From NCBI RefSeq assembly GCF_013386585.1, contig NZ_JACARO010000011.1:186001-250000 (forward strand): a DNA stretch of 64,000 nucleotides. The letters run 5' to 3'. Shown in pieces: positions 35,077 to 44,193 of this stretch; positions within the stretch are counted from its first letter, which is position 1; each line of letters begins with the position of its first letter. The notes under the pieces were generated by a model that saw only the letters and a list, made by a program, of their open reading frames with translations, did no database searches and was not told the DNA's origin. Position numbers and translations under genes: made by a program. Source of the DNA: Pseudomonas sp. P7548. GTDB lineage: Bacteria > Pseudomonadota > Gammaproteobacteria > Pseudomonadales > Pseudomonadaceae.

Positions 35077-35110
35077 ACAGGCCCCGGCACTCGTGTCGGG
35101 GCCTGTTCTA
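35077..35110 (+). terminator. Terminator after the BON-domain gene
   Basis: ACAGGCCCCG and CGGGGCCTGT form a perfect 10-bp stem, extended inward by GCAC/GTGT, followed by TCTATTTG. It lies about 110 bp after the stop; the gap before it holds only a small ACCAC/GTGGT hairpin. Confidence 0.75.
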
Positions 35111-35152
35111 TTTGAGGTTGGATAAAAAAACTTCATCACAACAGATATCCCA

Positions 35153-35242
35153 TGTGGGAGCGGGCTTGCCCGCGAAAGCGTCGTGTCAGCTAACCGATGG
35201 GTCGACTGATTCACCGCATTCGCGGGCAAGCCCGCTCCCACA
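35153..35242. repeat. REP doublet (REPIN)
   Basis: TGTGGGAGCGGGCTTGCCCG at 35153 and its inverse CGGGCAAGCCCGCTCCCACA ending at 35242 flank a 40-bp centre; the matching arms are 24 bp. Each arm contains the short internal palindrome GCGGGCTTGCCCGC. This is the REPIN type spread by RAYT transposases in fluorescent pseudomonads. It lies between the convergent BON and DUF748 genes. Confidence 0.92.
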
Positions 35243-35264
35243 GTTGGATGAGGTGCTGAGGAGG

Positions 35265-38192
35265 TTACTCAGCATCCAGATGCATCGGGGTCACCACCCG
35301 GCCATCTTTCTCCGCCTGTCCCAGGTTCGCATCAATGAAGTACACCCGTTCGTCTTCAAGCTGCCCCTTGTCCACCAAGTAGTCCTTGATCGTGCTGGCG
35401 CGGTCCTGACCCAGTTGACGCAGCAAGACGTCACTGGTGCTCCAGAACTTGATCACGCCCTCACGCAGCTTCGCAGAGCGGTCGTCGTTGCTCAGGTCTT
35501 TCCACTCTGCTGGCGGTTGTTGCTTCAGGCGGGTGCGATAAATGCCTTCCAGCAACGGCGCTTTCTCTTTCTCCGGTACGACCAACAGCGAGGCCTGGGC
35601 CGGGACTTTATCGCCGCGACGCTGCAGGATCTTGTAGTAGTTGTATTGGTATTCACGCTCCAGGCGTTGTGCCGCCAGGAAAGGACCGTCGCTGCTGGCG
35701 GCTGCGGTCCCTTCGATTTCCAGGCGCAAGGCTGGGCGTTCTTTCAAGGCTTTGGCCAGGCTGTTCAAGGCGCCTTCGGCATCCTTGGTCAAATCGCTGG
35801 AGCCTGCAGCGAAGGACACATTGCCCAAATCCTCAGCACCGCCGCCGGAAATCAGCCCACCAATGAATTTGAAGGGGGCCGTAGCGGCACGTACCACCAG
35901 GTTGCGCAGGGTCTGCCACACAATCGGCATCACGCTGAATTGCGGGTTGTTCAAGTCGCCGGTCACCGGCAGCTCGATGGAGATCTTGCCATCGCTGTCC
36001 TTGAGCAAGGCAATGGCCAGGCGAATCGGCAGGTCCACGGCGTCCGCGCTGTCGACTTTTTCACCCAGTTGCAGTTGCTCGACTACCACTTTGTTTTCGG
36101 CTTTGAGCTGGCCCTTGGTGATCACATAGTGCAGGTCGAGGTTCAGCCGGCCTTTGCGAATACGGAAGCCGGCAAACTTGCCGGAGTAGGGGGTCAGGGT
36201 GGTCAGTTCGACACGCTTGAAGCTGGTGGCGATATCCAGCGCGGCCATCGGGTCGAACGGGTTCACGCTGCCCTTGATGGTCACAGGTGCATAGCGGTCC
36301 ACCTTGCCGTTGATATTGACGCTGGCGGGCTTGGCCTGGCGACTGTCAATGGTGCCGATCTGGCCGTTGAGCTGTTGGATCGCCGTGGCGAAGTTGGGTG
36401 TCAGGCTGAAGTCGGCAAAGTTGGCCGACCCGTCATTGATCGCAATTTGCCCGATACGAATGCCCAACGGCTTTTCCTTGCTGGCGGGCTTGGATGTTTT
36501 GTCGGCGGGTTGCGGGATCAACAGGTCATCGACGTTGGTGGTGCGGTCGTCGTTGATCATGAAGCGCGCATACGGTTGCAGCAGGTTGACCTTGTCGATC
36601 GACAGGCTGTCGCCATGCTGGTAGTTCACGCCCTCCAGCACCAGACGCTGCCATTTGACGAAGTCGCGGGTCTTGAGGGTGTCCAGGGTATGCAATTGAT
36701 CGACTTGCGCACGGCCGGTGACCTGCAGTTTCAGCGGGTCCGCGCTTTTGAGGTTCACATCCAGGTTGCTGCCCAACATGCCGCTGCGCAGTTCCAGGCG
36801 AATGAACGGGCTGATATAGGACTGGGCAACCCGCAGGTCGATGTCCTGGGTGTTCACTTTCAGCTTGGCGCTGATCGGGTTGAGGTTCACTTCGCCGGTC
36901 GCGAGGATCTTGCCTTGCTTGCCCAGGCCGGTGTCGACCTTCAAGGTGAAGGGGCTCTGGTTGAGGCTGTCGAAGTTCTGTACATCGACATTCAGCGGGC
37001 CCAGTTCCAGCGCGACGGCAGGTTTGACCTGGCGGTCGGCCAGGTGCACCTGATAATTGCGCAGCTGTACGTCTTTGAGCAGCACCTGCCAGGGTTTGCT
37101 CGGCGCGGCAGGTTCAGGTTTGGGCGAGTCAGCGGTGGCCGGTGCGGTGGCGGGTTCCGCCTTGGCCGGTTTACTCGGTTGACTGGCAAACAGCTTCTGC
37201 CAGTCCAGTTGCCCATCGGCTTCGCGGGCGGCCCAGGTTTCGAGCTTGTTGCTGCGGATCTTGCCGACCACCACCTGCTGCTTGGCCAGGTCAACCGTGG
37301 TTTCGCTGACGTCCAGGCGCTCCAGACGCGCCAACGGCCGCCCGTCCGGGGCCTTGATTGCAAACGGCGCGATGCTCGCTGCGGTGTTGGTCAGGTTGAG
37401 TTCGGTCTCTTTGGCCAGGCTGAATTTATAGTCGGTGCTGAAATTCAATACACCGTCTTCAAGCACCAGCGGCAAGGCATCACGTACATACGGCCACCAG
37501 GCTTTCATCTTGCCATCGGTGACTTTCAGGGTGCCCTCGGACGTGATCGGCACCAGGCTGAAATTGCCTTTCCAGTCGATTTGCCCGCCTTCAGGGCCTG
37601 CGGCCACCAACGTCATGTCGGCGTTGTCTTCGGGCAGGGTGCTGAGGTTTTTCAGCTCGAAGTCGAGTTTGTCGTAGAGGAATTCGATCGGCTCGCTGGG
37701 ACGCAGATCCTGGAAATGCACATAGCCGCTCGCCAGCTTGATGCGCTCGATGCGCAGCGGGAATGGTTTGGCGTTGGGATCGGCCGGGGTCGGCTCGCTC
37801 GGCGGCAGCTTGAACAGTTGCGCCAGGTTCAGTTGGCCCGACTTGTCGAACAGCAGCTCGGTCTTGGGTTTGTCCAACTCGACGTCTGCCAGGTGCAGGG
37901 CGCGGGTCCAGAGGCTGTCGATCTGCAGGTTGGCGTAAAGGCGCTCGAAGCCGACTTGTTCCTTGCCGGGTTCACCGATTTGCAGGCCCCATACGGTCAG
38001 CTCCAGGCTGAACGGGTTGAGCTCGATGCGCTCGATGCGCGCTGGCACCGTGGCGTAATGGGCCAACTGTTGGTTGGCGATGCGAAGGGCAATGCCGGGC
38101 AAAATCAAAAAGCCCAGCAAGCTGTACAGAGCCAGAGCAGTCAACAAGGCGCCGACGGCGCGAATCAATCCTTTGGGCATGGGTGACGCCAT
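35265..38192 (-). CDS. Large AsmA-like envelope protein (DUF748)
   Basis: The 975-residue protein has one N-terminal membrane anchor (about 8-36, ALYSLLGFLILPGIALRIA). A very long beta-rich periplasmic part follows, with repeated strand patterns such as LEVQGRAQVDQLHTLDTLKT-like and PFTLKVDTGLGKQGKILATGEVNL, typical of DUF748/AsmA-like proteins that may form lipid-carrying grooves between membranes. The last 170 residues contain an OmpA-like segment (FAAGSSDLTKDAEGALNSLAKAL ... LRLEIEGTAA). Function in pseudomonads is not established; envelope lipid or outer-membrane homeostasis is a guess. The ATG at 38192 has no clear ribosome binding site, and ATG 38180 is the alternative start. Confidence 0.82.
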   Translation of the reverse strand: MASPMPKGLIRAVGALLTALALYSLLGFLILPGIALRIANQQLAHYATVPARIERIELNPFSLELTVWGLQIGEPGKEQVGFERLYANLQIDSLWTRALHLADVELDKPKTELLFDKSGQLNLAQLFKLPPSEPTPADPNAKPFPLRIERIKLASGYVHFQDLRPSEPIEFLYDKLDFELKNLSTLPEDNADMTLVAAGPEGGQIDWKGNFSLVPITSEGTLKVTDGKMKAWWPYVRDALPLVLEDGVLNFSTDYKFSLAKETELNLTNTAASIAPFAIKAPDGRPLARLERLDVSETTVDLAKQQVVVGKIRSNKLETWAAREADGQLDWQKLFASQPSKPAKAEPATAPATADSPKPEPAAPSKPWQVLLKDVQLRNYQVHLADRQVKPAVALELGPLNVDVQNFDSLNQSPFTLKVDTGLGKQGKILATGEVNLNPISAKLKVNTQDIDLRVAQSYISPFIRLELRSGMLGSNLDVNLKSADPLKLQVTGRAQVDQLHTLDTLKTRDFVKWQRLVLEGVNYQHGDSLSIDKVNLLQPYARFMINDDRTTNVDDLLIPQPADKTSKPASKEKPLGIRIGQIAINDGSANFADFSLTPNFATAIQQLNGQIGTIDSRQAKPASVNINGKVDRYAPVTIKGSVNPFDPMAALDIATSFKRVELTTLTPYSGKFAGFRIRKGRLNLDLHYVITKGQLKAENKVVVEQLQLGEKVDSADAVDLPIRLAIALLKDSDGKISIELPVTGDLNNPQFSVMPIVWQTLRNLVVRAATAPFKFIGGLISGGGAEDLGNVSFAAGSSDLTKDAEGALNSLAKALKERPALRLEIEGTAAASSDGPFLAAQRLEREYQYNYYKILQRRGDKVPAQASLLVVPEKEKAPLLEGIYRTRLKQQPPAEWKDLSNDDRSAKLREGVIKFWSTSDVLLRQLGQDRASTIKDYLVDKGQLEDERVYFIDANLGQAEKDGRVVTPMHLDAE

Positions 38193-38267
38193 CTGTGTCG
38201 AACGAGAGTGCCTTGGAGTATGGCACGGGTTTTCGGTTCCGAAGAACAGGCTCCGTTGGGATAACTC

Positions 38268-39284
38268 CTACAGTTGCAGGATCAGGGTTTTCAACGGCGG
38301 CTGCTGGTCACGGGACGGGAAGTCGGCGCCCGGGGTCATGACGGTCCACTCGCGGACCGGTCGACCGGCTTTTTCGGCGCAGCGCAGTACCTGTTCACGC
38401 CAGTCATCCATGCTGACCTTCGCCAGGTTGTTGCAGCAGATCAGCACGCCGTCGTCGGCGGTGGCCAGCAATGCCGGCTTGAGCAGGCTCTGGTAGTCGC
38501 GCAACAGGTCAACGGTGCCGAAGGCGCTCTTGGCCCAGGCCGGAGGGTCGAGCAGTACCAGGTCGTATTGACGCTGCTCCAGGCGCGGGTAGCTCGGCAA
38601 CTTCTGGCCGCGCCGCTGAGTGATCGGCAGCCCCGCCAATTGGCGAATCGCCGGGAAGTAGTCGGACTGCACAAATTCCATGGTGGGCAATTGCGGGTTC
38701 AACAGGCCGTTTTCGCGCCCGACCGCCAGGTTGCCCTCGGCAAAGTCCAGGTTGCACACCTCGCGGGCACTCCCAGCTGCCGCGCTCAAGCCCACGCCGC
38801 AGGTGTAGGCAAACAAGTTCAGCACGCTCTTGCCGGCGCTGTGGGCCTTGACCCAGCCGCGCGTGTTGCGCAAGTCGAGGAACAGCAGCGGGTCTTGCCC
38901 GGCATGCCGACCGCGCACACGGTAGTTGAGGCCCCACTCCTGGCCGACCAGGTCCTCCAATGCCGCGGGTTCGGCGCGGTACACCGTGTCTTCACGGTCG
39001 ATCCGCGAATTGCCACGGGAGCGGTCGTTGTAGACCAGCAACAATTCCAGGCCCATGTACTGATTGATCAGTTGATGCAGGTCCAGCAGGTCGGCGGTTT
39101 CCAGCGACTGGTGGAAGCTTTGCACCAGCAGTTGTGGGCCATAGCGGTCGATGGTCAGGCCTCCAGCGCCCTCCTGGCTGCCGTGGAACAACCGGTAGCA
39201 GTCGGTGCCTTGGGCGTGCAGCTCGTTGATCAGGTCTTGGCGATAGTCGAGGGCGGCGCGCAGCGCCTGATTCAGAGGAGACAT
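38268..39284 (-). CDS. SAM-dependent RNA methyltransferase, RlmI/RlmK-like
   Basis: The 338-residue protein has an N-terminal RNA-binding-like segment (YRLFHGSQEGAGGLTIDRYG), a class I Rossmann methyltransferase domain with LNLFAYTCGVGLSAAAGSA as SAM motif I, and the catalytic motif YDLVLLDPPAWAKSAFG. This is the pattern of the RlmI/RlmK family of 23S rRNA m5C/m7G methyltransferases, but without the N-terminal PUA domain of RlmI. The exact target is unknown. It lies between the DUF2236 and DUF748 genes on the same strand. Confidence 0.82.
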   Translation of the reverse strand: MSPLNQALRAALDYRQDLINELHAQGTDCYRLFHGSQEGAGGLTIDRYGPQLLVQSFHQSLETADLLDLHQLINQYMGLELLLVYNDRSRGNSRIDREDTVYRAEPAALEDLVGQEWGLNYRVRGRHAGQDPLLFLDLRNTRGWVKAHSAGKSVLNLFAYTCGVGLSAAAGSAREVCNLDFAEGNLAVGRENGLLNPQLPTMEFVQSDYFPAIRQLAGLPITQRRGQKLPSYPRLEQRQYDLVLLDPPAWAKSAFGTVDLLRDYQSLLKPALLATADDGVLICCNNLAKVSMDDWREQVLRCAEKAGRPVREWTVMTPGADFPSRDQQPPLKTLILQL

Positions 39285-39340
39285 GGAGCGCGCCTTGCTG
39301 GGAAAAGAGGGCGCGAAGTTTAACAGTTATGCGGCGTTGC

Positions 39341-40210
39341 CTACATCAACCCCATCCGCCGATGGGCGCGCTGCACTGAACCATTGCGCATGGCCCAGCG
39401 CAGCAACGGCGCACTGCGTTTTACCCCGGCGCGGATCATCTGGCGCTGCAACGGGCTTTGGTGCTGTTCGAGCAGGGTGCTCGCCCATTCCGGCAGCAGA
39501 TCGATCCCGGCCTGCATCATCAAGCTGCCAAAGGGCTTGGCCAGGGTGCTAGGGGCGGGCGCATTGACCAGCAGGCGCAACACTTCGCGACTGCGCTCAT
39601 CGCACAGCAGTTGAGGGCGGATACGCTCCAGATAATCCGAAACGTCCTGCCGTGAACGGGGAACATGCCGCGCGCCCAGGCGTTCAGCCACCAAGGCGAT
39701 TTCGCTGTAGTAGCGGTCCTGATCCCGCCCCGAGAGATGAGGGTTGCGATAGCGCAGGTGCGCCGCCAGAAAATTGCTGACTTCCGCCACGTGCACCCAG
39801 GTCAGCAACTCTGGGTCGCTGGCCGCGTAAGGTCGCCCATCCGGTGCGTGGCCGACCACTTGCAAGTGAATGGTGCGCACTTTTTCGATCAGCCATTCGG
39901 CGTCTTTGCGTGAGCCGAAGGTGGTGCCGGAGATGAATTGCGAAGTGCGCCGCAAACGCCCGAGCATGTCCTGGCGGAAATTCGAATGGTCCCACACACC
40001 CGCCAGGGCCAGTGGGTGCAAGGCTTGCAACATCAAGGCGCTGATGCCGCCGATCAACATGCTGCTGAAGTCGCCATGCACTTGCCAGCTCACCGAGTCG
40101 GGCCCGAACAGGCCAGGATCGCCCTTGGGGTTTTCCAGGTCCAGTTGGCCCAGTGACAAGCCGGTGAGGCTCATCAACTGGGTTTCGATACGGCTGCGGA
40201 TAAATTCCAT
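39341..40210 (-). CDS. DUF2236 (MpaB-type oxygenase-like) protein
   Basis: The 289-residue protein matches the DUF2236 family: SVSWQVHGDFSSMLIGGISALMLQALHPLALAGVWDHSNFRQD, then TSQFISGTTFG, and the conserved TWVHVAEVSNFLAAHLRY. Members include fungal MpaB and latex-clearing oxygenases with a b-type haem, where the His and Arg in these stretches are ligands. Activity here is unknown. It starts 17 bp after acsA, so it is probably in the same transcript. Confidence 0.8.
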   Translation of the reverse strand: MEFIRSRIETQLMSLTGLSLGQLDLENPKGDPGLFGPDSVSWQVHGDFSSMLIGGISALMLQALHPLALAGVWDHSNFRQDMLGRLRRTSQFISGTTFGSRKDAEWLIEKVRTIHLQVVGHAPDGRPYAASDPELLTWVHVAEVSNFLAAHLRYRNPHLSGRDQDRYYSEIALVAERLGARHVPRSRQDVSDYLERIRPQLLCDERSREVLRLLVNAPAPSTLAKPFGSLMMQAGIDLLPEWASTLLEQHQSPLQRQMIRAGVKRSAPLLRWAMRNGSVQRAHRRMGLM

Positions 40211-40226
40211 GGCGACTCAAGGGTTC

Positions 40227-42164
40227 CTATCGGTTCAGGCGTTTGTCGATCAGGCCGTCCACCACGCTCGGGTCGGCCAGGGTCGAGGTGTCGCCCAGGC
40301 TGTCGAGTTCGTTGCAGGCGATCTTGCGCAAGATACGCCGCATGATCTTGCCGGAGCGGGTTTTTGGCAGGGCTGGCGCCCATTGGATCTGTTCCGGCTT
40401 GGCAAAGCTGCCGATTTCCTTGCTGACCAGTTCCAGCAGGTGTTTTTTCAGTGTGTCGCTGGGTTCTACGCCATTCATGGGGGTGACGAAGGCATAGATG
40501 CCCTGGCCCTTGACGTCATGGGGGTAACCCACCACTGCGGCCTCAGCGACCTGGTCGTGCAGCACCAGTGCGCTTTCCACTTCGGCGGTGCCGATACGGT
40601 GGCCAGACACGTTGATCACATCATCGATGCGCCCGGTGATCCAGTAGTCGCCGTCCTCATCGCGGCGAGCGCCATCGCCGGTGAAGTAGTAGCCGGGGTA
40701 GGGCTTGAAGTAGGTATCGATCATGCGCTGCGGGTCGCCGTAGACACTGCGGATCTGCCCGGGCCAACTGGCCTTGATCGCCAATACGCCGCTGCCAGCC
40801 CCGTGCAGCACCTTGCCGTGCTCATCCAACAGCACCGGCTGCACGCCGAACATCGGTTGGGTGGCGCAACCGGGCTTGATGTGCTGTGCGCTGACCAAGG
40901 GGCTGAGCATGATGCCGCCCGTCTCGGTCTGCCACCAGGTGTCGACGATGGGGCAGCGCTGCTCGCCCACGGCATTGAAATACCAGTCCCAGGCTTCCGG
41001 GTTGATCGGTTCGCCGACGCTGCCCAACAGCCGCAGGCTTGCACGGGAAGTGTTTTCCAGCGGGCCGTGGCCCTCACGCATCAAGGCGCGCAAGGCGGTG
41101 GGCGCGGTGTAGAAGATGTTCACCTGGTGTTTGTCGATCACTTGCCAGAAGCGCGAGCTGTCCGGGTAGCTGGGCACGCCTTCGAACATCAGCGAGGTGG
41201 CGCCATTGGCCAGCGGGCCGTACACGATATAGCTGTGGCCGGTGACCCAGCCCACGTCGGCGGTGCACCAGAACACTTCGCCGTCGCGGTAGTCGAGCAC
41301 GTACTTGAAGGTCATCGCCGCCTGCAGAAGATAGCCACCGGTGGTGTGCAGCACGCCCTTGGGTTTGCCGGTGCTGCCGGAGGTGTAGAGGATGAACAGC
41401 GGGTCTTCGGCGTCCATTGGCTCGGGCGGGCAGTCGTCGCTCGCTGCCTCCACGGCGGGCTGATACTTGAGGTCGCGGCCTTCGCTCCAGCCGACGGCCG
41501 CCCCGGTGCGCTCCACCACCAGTACGGTGCTCACATTCGGGCAACTGGTCAGTGCCTTGTCGACGTTCTGTTTCAGCGCCACCGGCTTGCCGCCGCGCAC
41601 GCCTTCATCGGCGGTGATCACGGTGCGGCAGTCGGCGTCGAGAATGCGGTCGCGCAAGGCGTCGGGCGAGAACCCGCCAAACACCACGGAATGCACCGCA
41701 CCAATACGCGTACAGGCCAGCATCGCGTAGGCTGCTTCCGGAATCATTGGCATATAGATGCACACGCGGTCGCCTTTCTTCACGCCACGGCTTTTCAGCA
41801 CATTGGCGAGGCGGCATACGTTTTGGTGCAGTTGGCGGTAGGTGATTTTGGATGATGTTGTCGGGTCATCGCCTTCCCAGATGAAGGCCGGTTGATCGGC
41901 ACGTTGTGCCAGGTGACGGTCGATGCAGTTGTAACTGACGTTCAACTGGCCACCGGCAAACCATTGCGCTGCGCCGGTCTTGATGTCCGAACGTTGAACG
42001 GTGTGCCAGGGTTTGATCCAGTCGAGGAAGCCCTTGGCCTGTTCGGCCCAGAAGGTGTCGGGCTGTTCGATGGATTGGCGATAGAGGCGCTTGTAGTCCT
42101 CTTGGCTGAGCTGCGCAGCTCGGCGGACGGCATCGGCGGTGGGAAATGAGCTGATATCGAACAT
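40227..42164 (-). CDS. acsA: Acetyl-CoA synthetase
   Basis: AcsA activates acetate through acetyl-AMP to acetyl-CoA. The 645-residue protein has the ANL-superfamily P-loop [11 protein letters not shown], the acetyl-pocket motif [10 protein letters not shown], the hinge-region [17 protein letters not shown] and the C-terminal [11 protein letters not shown], whose Lys is the site acetylated in homologues. The length is normal. The ATG has AAGGA 6 nt upstream, overlapped by an A-rich Hfq/Crc motif. A near-perfect palindrome lies between this gene and pgi. DUF2236, methyltransferase and DUF748 genes follow on the same strand without a clear terminator. Confidence 0.96.
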   Translation of the reverse strand: MFDISSFPTADAVRRAAQLSQEDYKRLYRQSIEQPDTFWAEQAKGFLDWIKPWHTVQRSDIKTGAAQWFAGGQLNVSYNCIDRHLAQRADQPAFIWEGDDPTTSSKITYRQLHQNVCRLANVLKSRGVKKGDRVCIYMPMIPEAAYAMLACTRIGAVHSVVFGGFSPDALRDRILDADCRTVITADEGVRGGKPVALKQNVDKALTSCPNVSTVLVVERTGAAVGWSEGRDLKYQPAVEAASDDCPPEPMDAEDPLFILYTSGSTGKPKGVLHTTGGYLLQAAMTFKYVLDYRDGEVFWCTADVGWVTGHSYIVYGPLANGATSLMFEGVPSYPDSSRFWQVIDKHQVNIFYTAPTALRALMREGHGPLENTSRASLRLLGSVGEPINPEAWDWYFNAVGEQRCPIVDTWWQTETGGIMLSPLVSAQHIKPGCATQPMFGVQPVLLDEHGKVLHGAGSGVLAIKASWPGQIRSVYGDPQRMIDTYFKPYPGYYFTGDGARRDEDGDYWITGRIDDVINVSGHRIGTAEVESALVLHDQVAEAAVVGYPHDVKGQGIYAFVTPMNGVEPSDTLKKHLLELVSKEIGSFAKPEQIQWAPALPKTRSGKIMRRILRKIACNELDSLGDTSTLADPSVVDGLIDKRLNR

Positions 42165-42170
42165 GAGCGG

Positions 42171-42184
42171 TCCTTATTCTTGTT
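42171..42184 (-). promoter_or_regulatory. A-rich Hfq/Crc motif over the acsA ribosome binding site
   Basis: The minus strand reads AACAAGAATAAGGA: four AAN triplets running directly into the AAGGA Shine-Dalgarno. This is an extended match to the AANAANAA motif of Hfq/Crc-repressed messages in Pseudomonas and would block ribosome access when bound. Confidence 0.7.
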
Positions 42185-42204
42185 TTAGGGACAAGAGGGG
42201 AGCG

Positions 42205-42242
42205 CCCTGTGTAGGAGCCGGCAAGCCGGCTCCTACACAGGG
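42205..42242. repeat. Perfect 18-bp palindrome (REP-like) between pgi and acsA
   Basis: CCCTGTGTAGGAGCCGGC and GCCGGCTCCTACACAGGG are perfect inverted arms with a 2-bp spacer. The core GTAGGAGCCGGC resembles a common Pseudomonas intergenic repeat. There is no U-run, but the stem could block RNA exonucleases after pgi or act as a terminator. It also falls in the acsA upstream region. Confidence 0.85.
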
Positions 42243-42287
42243 AGGTGTGCTCCCGCCGTTTCAGACCATCAGTGTAGTGCCGATCCC

Positions 42288-43952
42288 TTAGCCGCGGTGA
42301 CGACCACGGAAGTAGTTGATCAGGCCCTGGGTCGAAGCGTCCTCGGCCGAGGTCTCTTCGGCGCCGGTCAGGCGGTTGTACACGCCTTTGCCCAGCTCTT
42401 TACCCAGCTCCACACCCCATTGGTCGAAGGCGTTGATACCCCAGATCACGCTCTGCACAAACACTTTGTGTTCATACATGGCGACCAGTGCGCCCAAGCG
42501 ACGCGGGCTGATGCGCTCAACCACCAGAGTGTTGCTCGGACGGTTGCCCGGGATCACCTTGTGCGGGGCCAGCTTCTGCACTTCGGCTTCCGGGATGCCC
42601 TTGTCGCGCAACTCGGCTTCGGCTTCGGCGCGGGTCTTGCCGAGCATCAGCGCCTGGCTCTGGGACAGGCAGTTGGCGTACAGCCACTGGTGGTGGTCAG
42701 AGACCGGGTTGAAGCTGACGATCGGCACGATGAAGTCGGCCGGGATCAGTTGGGTCCCTTGGTGCAGCAACTGGTGGTACGCGTGCTGGCCGTTGCAGCC
42801 GACGCCGCCCCAGATCACCGGGCCGGTATCGGTGGACACGGGCGTGCCGTCCTGGCGCACGCTCTTGCCGTTGGATTCCATGTCCAGTTGTTGCAGGTGC
42901 TTGGTGATGTTACGCAGGTAGTGGTCGTACGGCAGGATCGCGTGGCTCTGCGCGCCCCAGAAGTTGCCGTACCACACGCCCAGCAGGCCCAGCAGCACGG
43001 GCATGTTCTGTTCGAACGGCGCGTTCTGGAAATGCTGGTCCATGGTGTAGGCACCGGACAGCAGCTCCTTGAAGTTGGACATGCCGATGGCCAGCGCGAT
43101 GGGCAAGCCGATGGCCGACCACAACGAGTAACGGCCGCCAACCCAGTCCCACATCGGGAAGATGTTCTCTTCGCGGATACCGAACGCCACGGCCGCGGCG
43201 TTGTTGCTCGATACCGCGATGAAGTGGCGGTACAGCTCGGCTTCCGAGCCACCCTGGGCCAGGTACCAGGCACGGGCGGCCTGGGCGTTCTTCAGGGTTT
43301 CCAGGGTGTTGAAGGATTTCGACGAGACGATGAACAGCGTGGTCTCGGCGCGCAGCTTCATGGTCAGCTCGTGGAACTCACTGCCGTCGATGTTCGCCAG
43401 GTAGTGGCAGCGCACGCCTTTATGGGCGTAAGACAACAGCGCTTCGGACACCAGCTCCGGGCCGAGGAACGAACCACCGATACCGATGTTCACCACGTCG
43501 GTGATCGGCTTCTCGGTGTAGCCACGCCACAGGCCGTCGTGGATACGGCCGACCAAGTCAGTGATCTGGTTCAGCACCTTGTGCACGTCCGGCATGATGT
43601 TCACGCCGTTGACCGACAGCTTGTCGCCCACTGGGCGGCGCAAGGCGGTGTGCAGGGCAGGGCGGCCCTCGGAAGAGTTGACCGGCTCGCCTGCATACAG
43701 CGAGTTAATCGCATCTTTAAGACCGACTTCCTTGGCCAAACCCACCAGCAAGTCGCGGGTTTCGCTGGTGATCAGGTTTTTCGAGTAATCGAGGAAAAGT
43801 CCGCAGCTGCTCAAGGTGAACTGGGAGAAACGCTGAGGATCGGCATTGAACGCTTCGCGCATGCTGAAATCCTGCATGGCTTGGCGATGTTGATTGAGCG
43901 CTTGCCAGGCGGGCAGAGCGGTAACGTCATGAGGAGTGCGGTAGTACGCCAT
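42288..43952 (-). CDS. pgi: Glucose-6-phosphate isomerase
   Basis: Pgi interconverts glucose-6-phosphate and fructose-6-phosphate; in pseudomonads it mainly serves gluconeogenesis and the hexose cycle. The 554-residue protein shows [19 protein letters not shown], the sugar-phosphate-binding [31 protein letters not shown] and the C-terminal [19 protein letters not shown] with the catalytic Lys. I start at ATG 43952 ([10 protein letters not shown]); the longer frame to 44054 has no family match. P. aeruginosa has panD between pgi and panC; here there is none. Confidence 0.97.
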   Translation of the reverse strand: MAYYRTPHDVTALPAWQALNQHRQAMQDFSMREAFNADPQRFSQFTLSSCGLFLDYSKNLITSETRDLLVGLAKEVGLKDAINSLYAGEPVNSSEGRPALHTALRRPVGDKLSVNGVNIMPDVHKVLNQITDLVGRIHDGLWRGYTEKPITDVVNIGIGGSFLGPELVSEALLSYAHKGVRCHYLANIDGSEFHELTMKLRAETTLFIVSSKSFNTLETLKNAQAARAWYLAQGGSEAELYRHFIAVSSNNAAAVAFGIREENIFPMWDWVGGRYSLWSAIGLPIALAIGMSNFKELLSGAYTMDQHFQNAPFEQNMPVLLGLLGVWYGNFWGAQSHAILPYDHYLRNITKHLQQLDMESNGKSVRQDGTPVSTDTGPVIWGGVGCNGQHAYHQLLHQGTQLIPADFIVPIVSFNPVSDHHQWLYANCLSQSQALMLGKTRAEAEAELRDKGIPEAEVQKLAPHKVIPGNRPSNTLVVERISPRRLGALVAMYEHKVFVQSVIWGINAFDQWGVELGKELGKGVYNRLTGAEETSAEDASTQGLINYFRGRHRG

Positions 43953-44110
43953 CGCTGCGGGTTTCCTTTTATTACGGGGACTGCCTTTAGGACACTTCAA
44001 AGTCCGGAACGTCCTGCTTTGTTCAAGCGGCCGACCCCGGACAGCGCTAACCAAGAGCGCAGGGCGATTACATTAAACCTAGCGTGTGAATATGTCTTGG
44101 CTTTGTCTGC

Positions 44111-44143
44111 GCTGTAGCCGGTACTTTTTTATACCGGCACAGC
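44111..44143. other. Hairpin between panC and pgi
   Basis: GCCGGTA and TACCGGC (44117-44138) are extended outward by GCTGT/ACAGC with one bulged A. The loop is T-rich but no U-run follows the stem. It may end the panB-panC message or mark an mRNA processing point. Confidence 0.5.
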
Positions 44144-44193
44144 GGGCAGGGCAACAGGCGTGCTGTTTTTGAGGTGGGAAAAGGCGGGGAGTG

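Noticed and set aside
35031..38186. Plus-strand open frame of about 1050 codons opposite the DUF748 gene
   Set aside because: The minus-strand product has a membrane anchor and DUF748 features; the plus-strand product is a Gln/Val/Arg-rich shadow that also runs through a REPIN.
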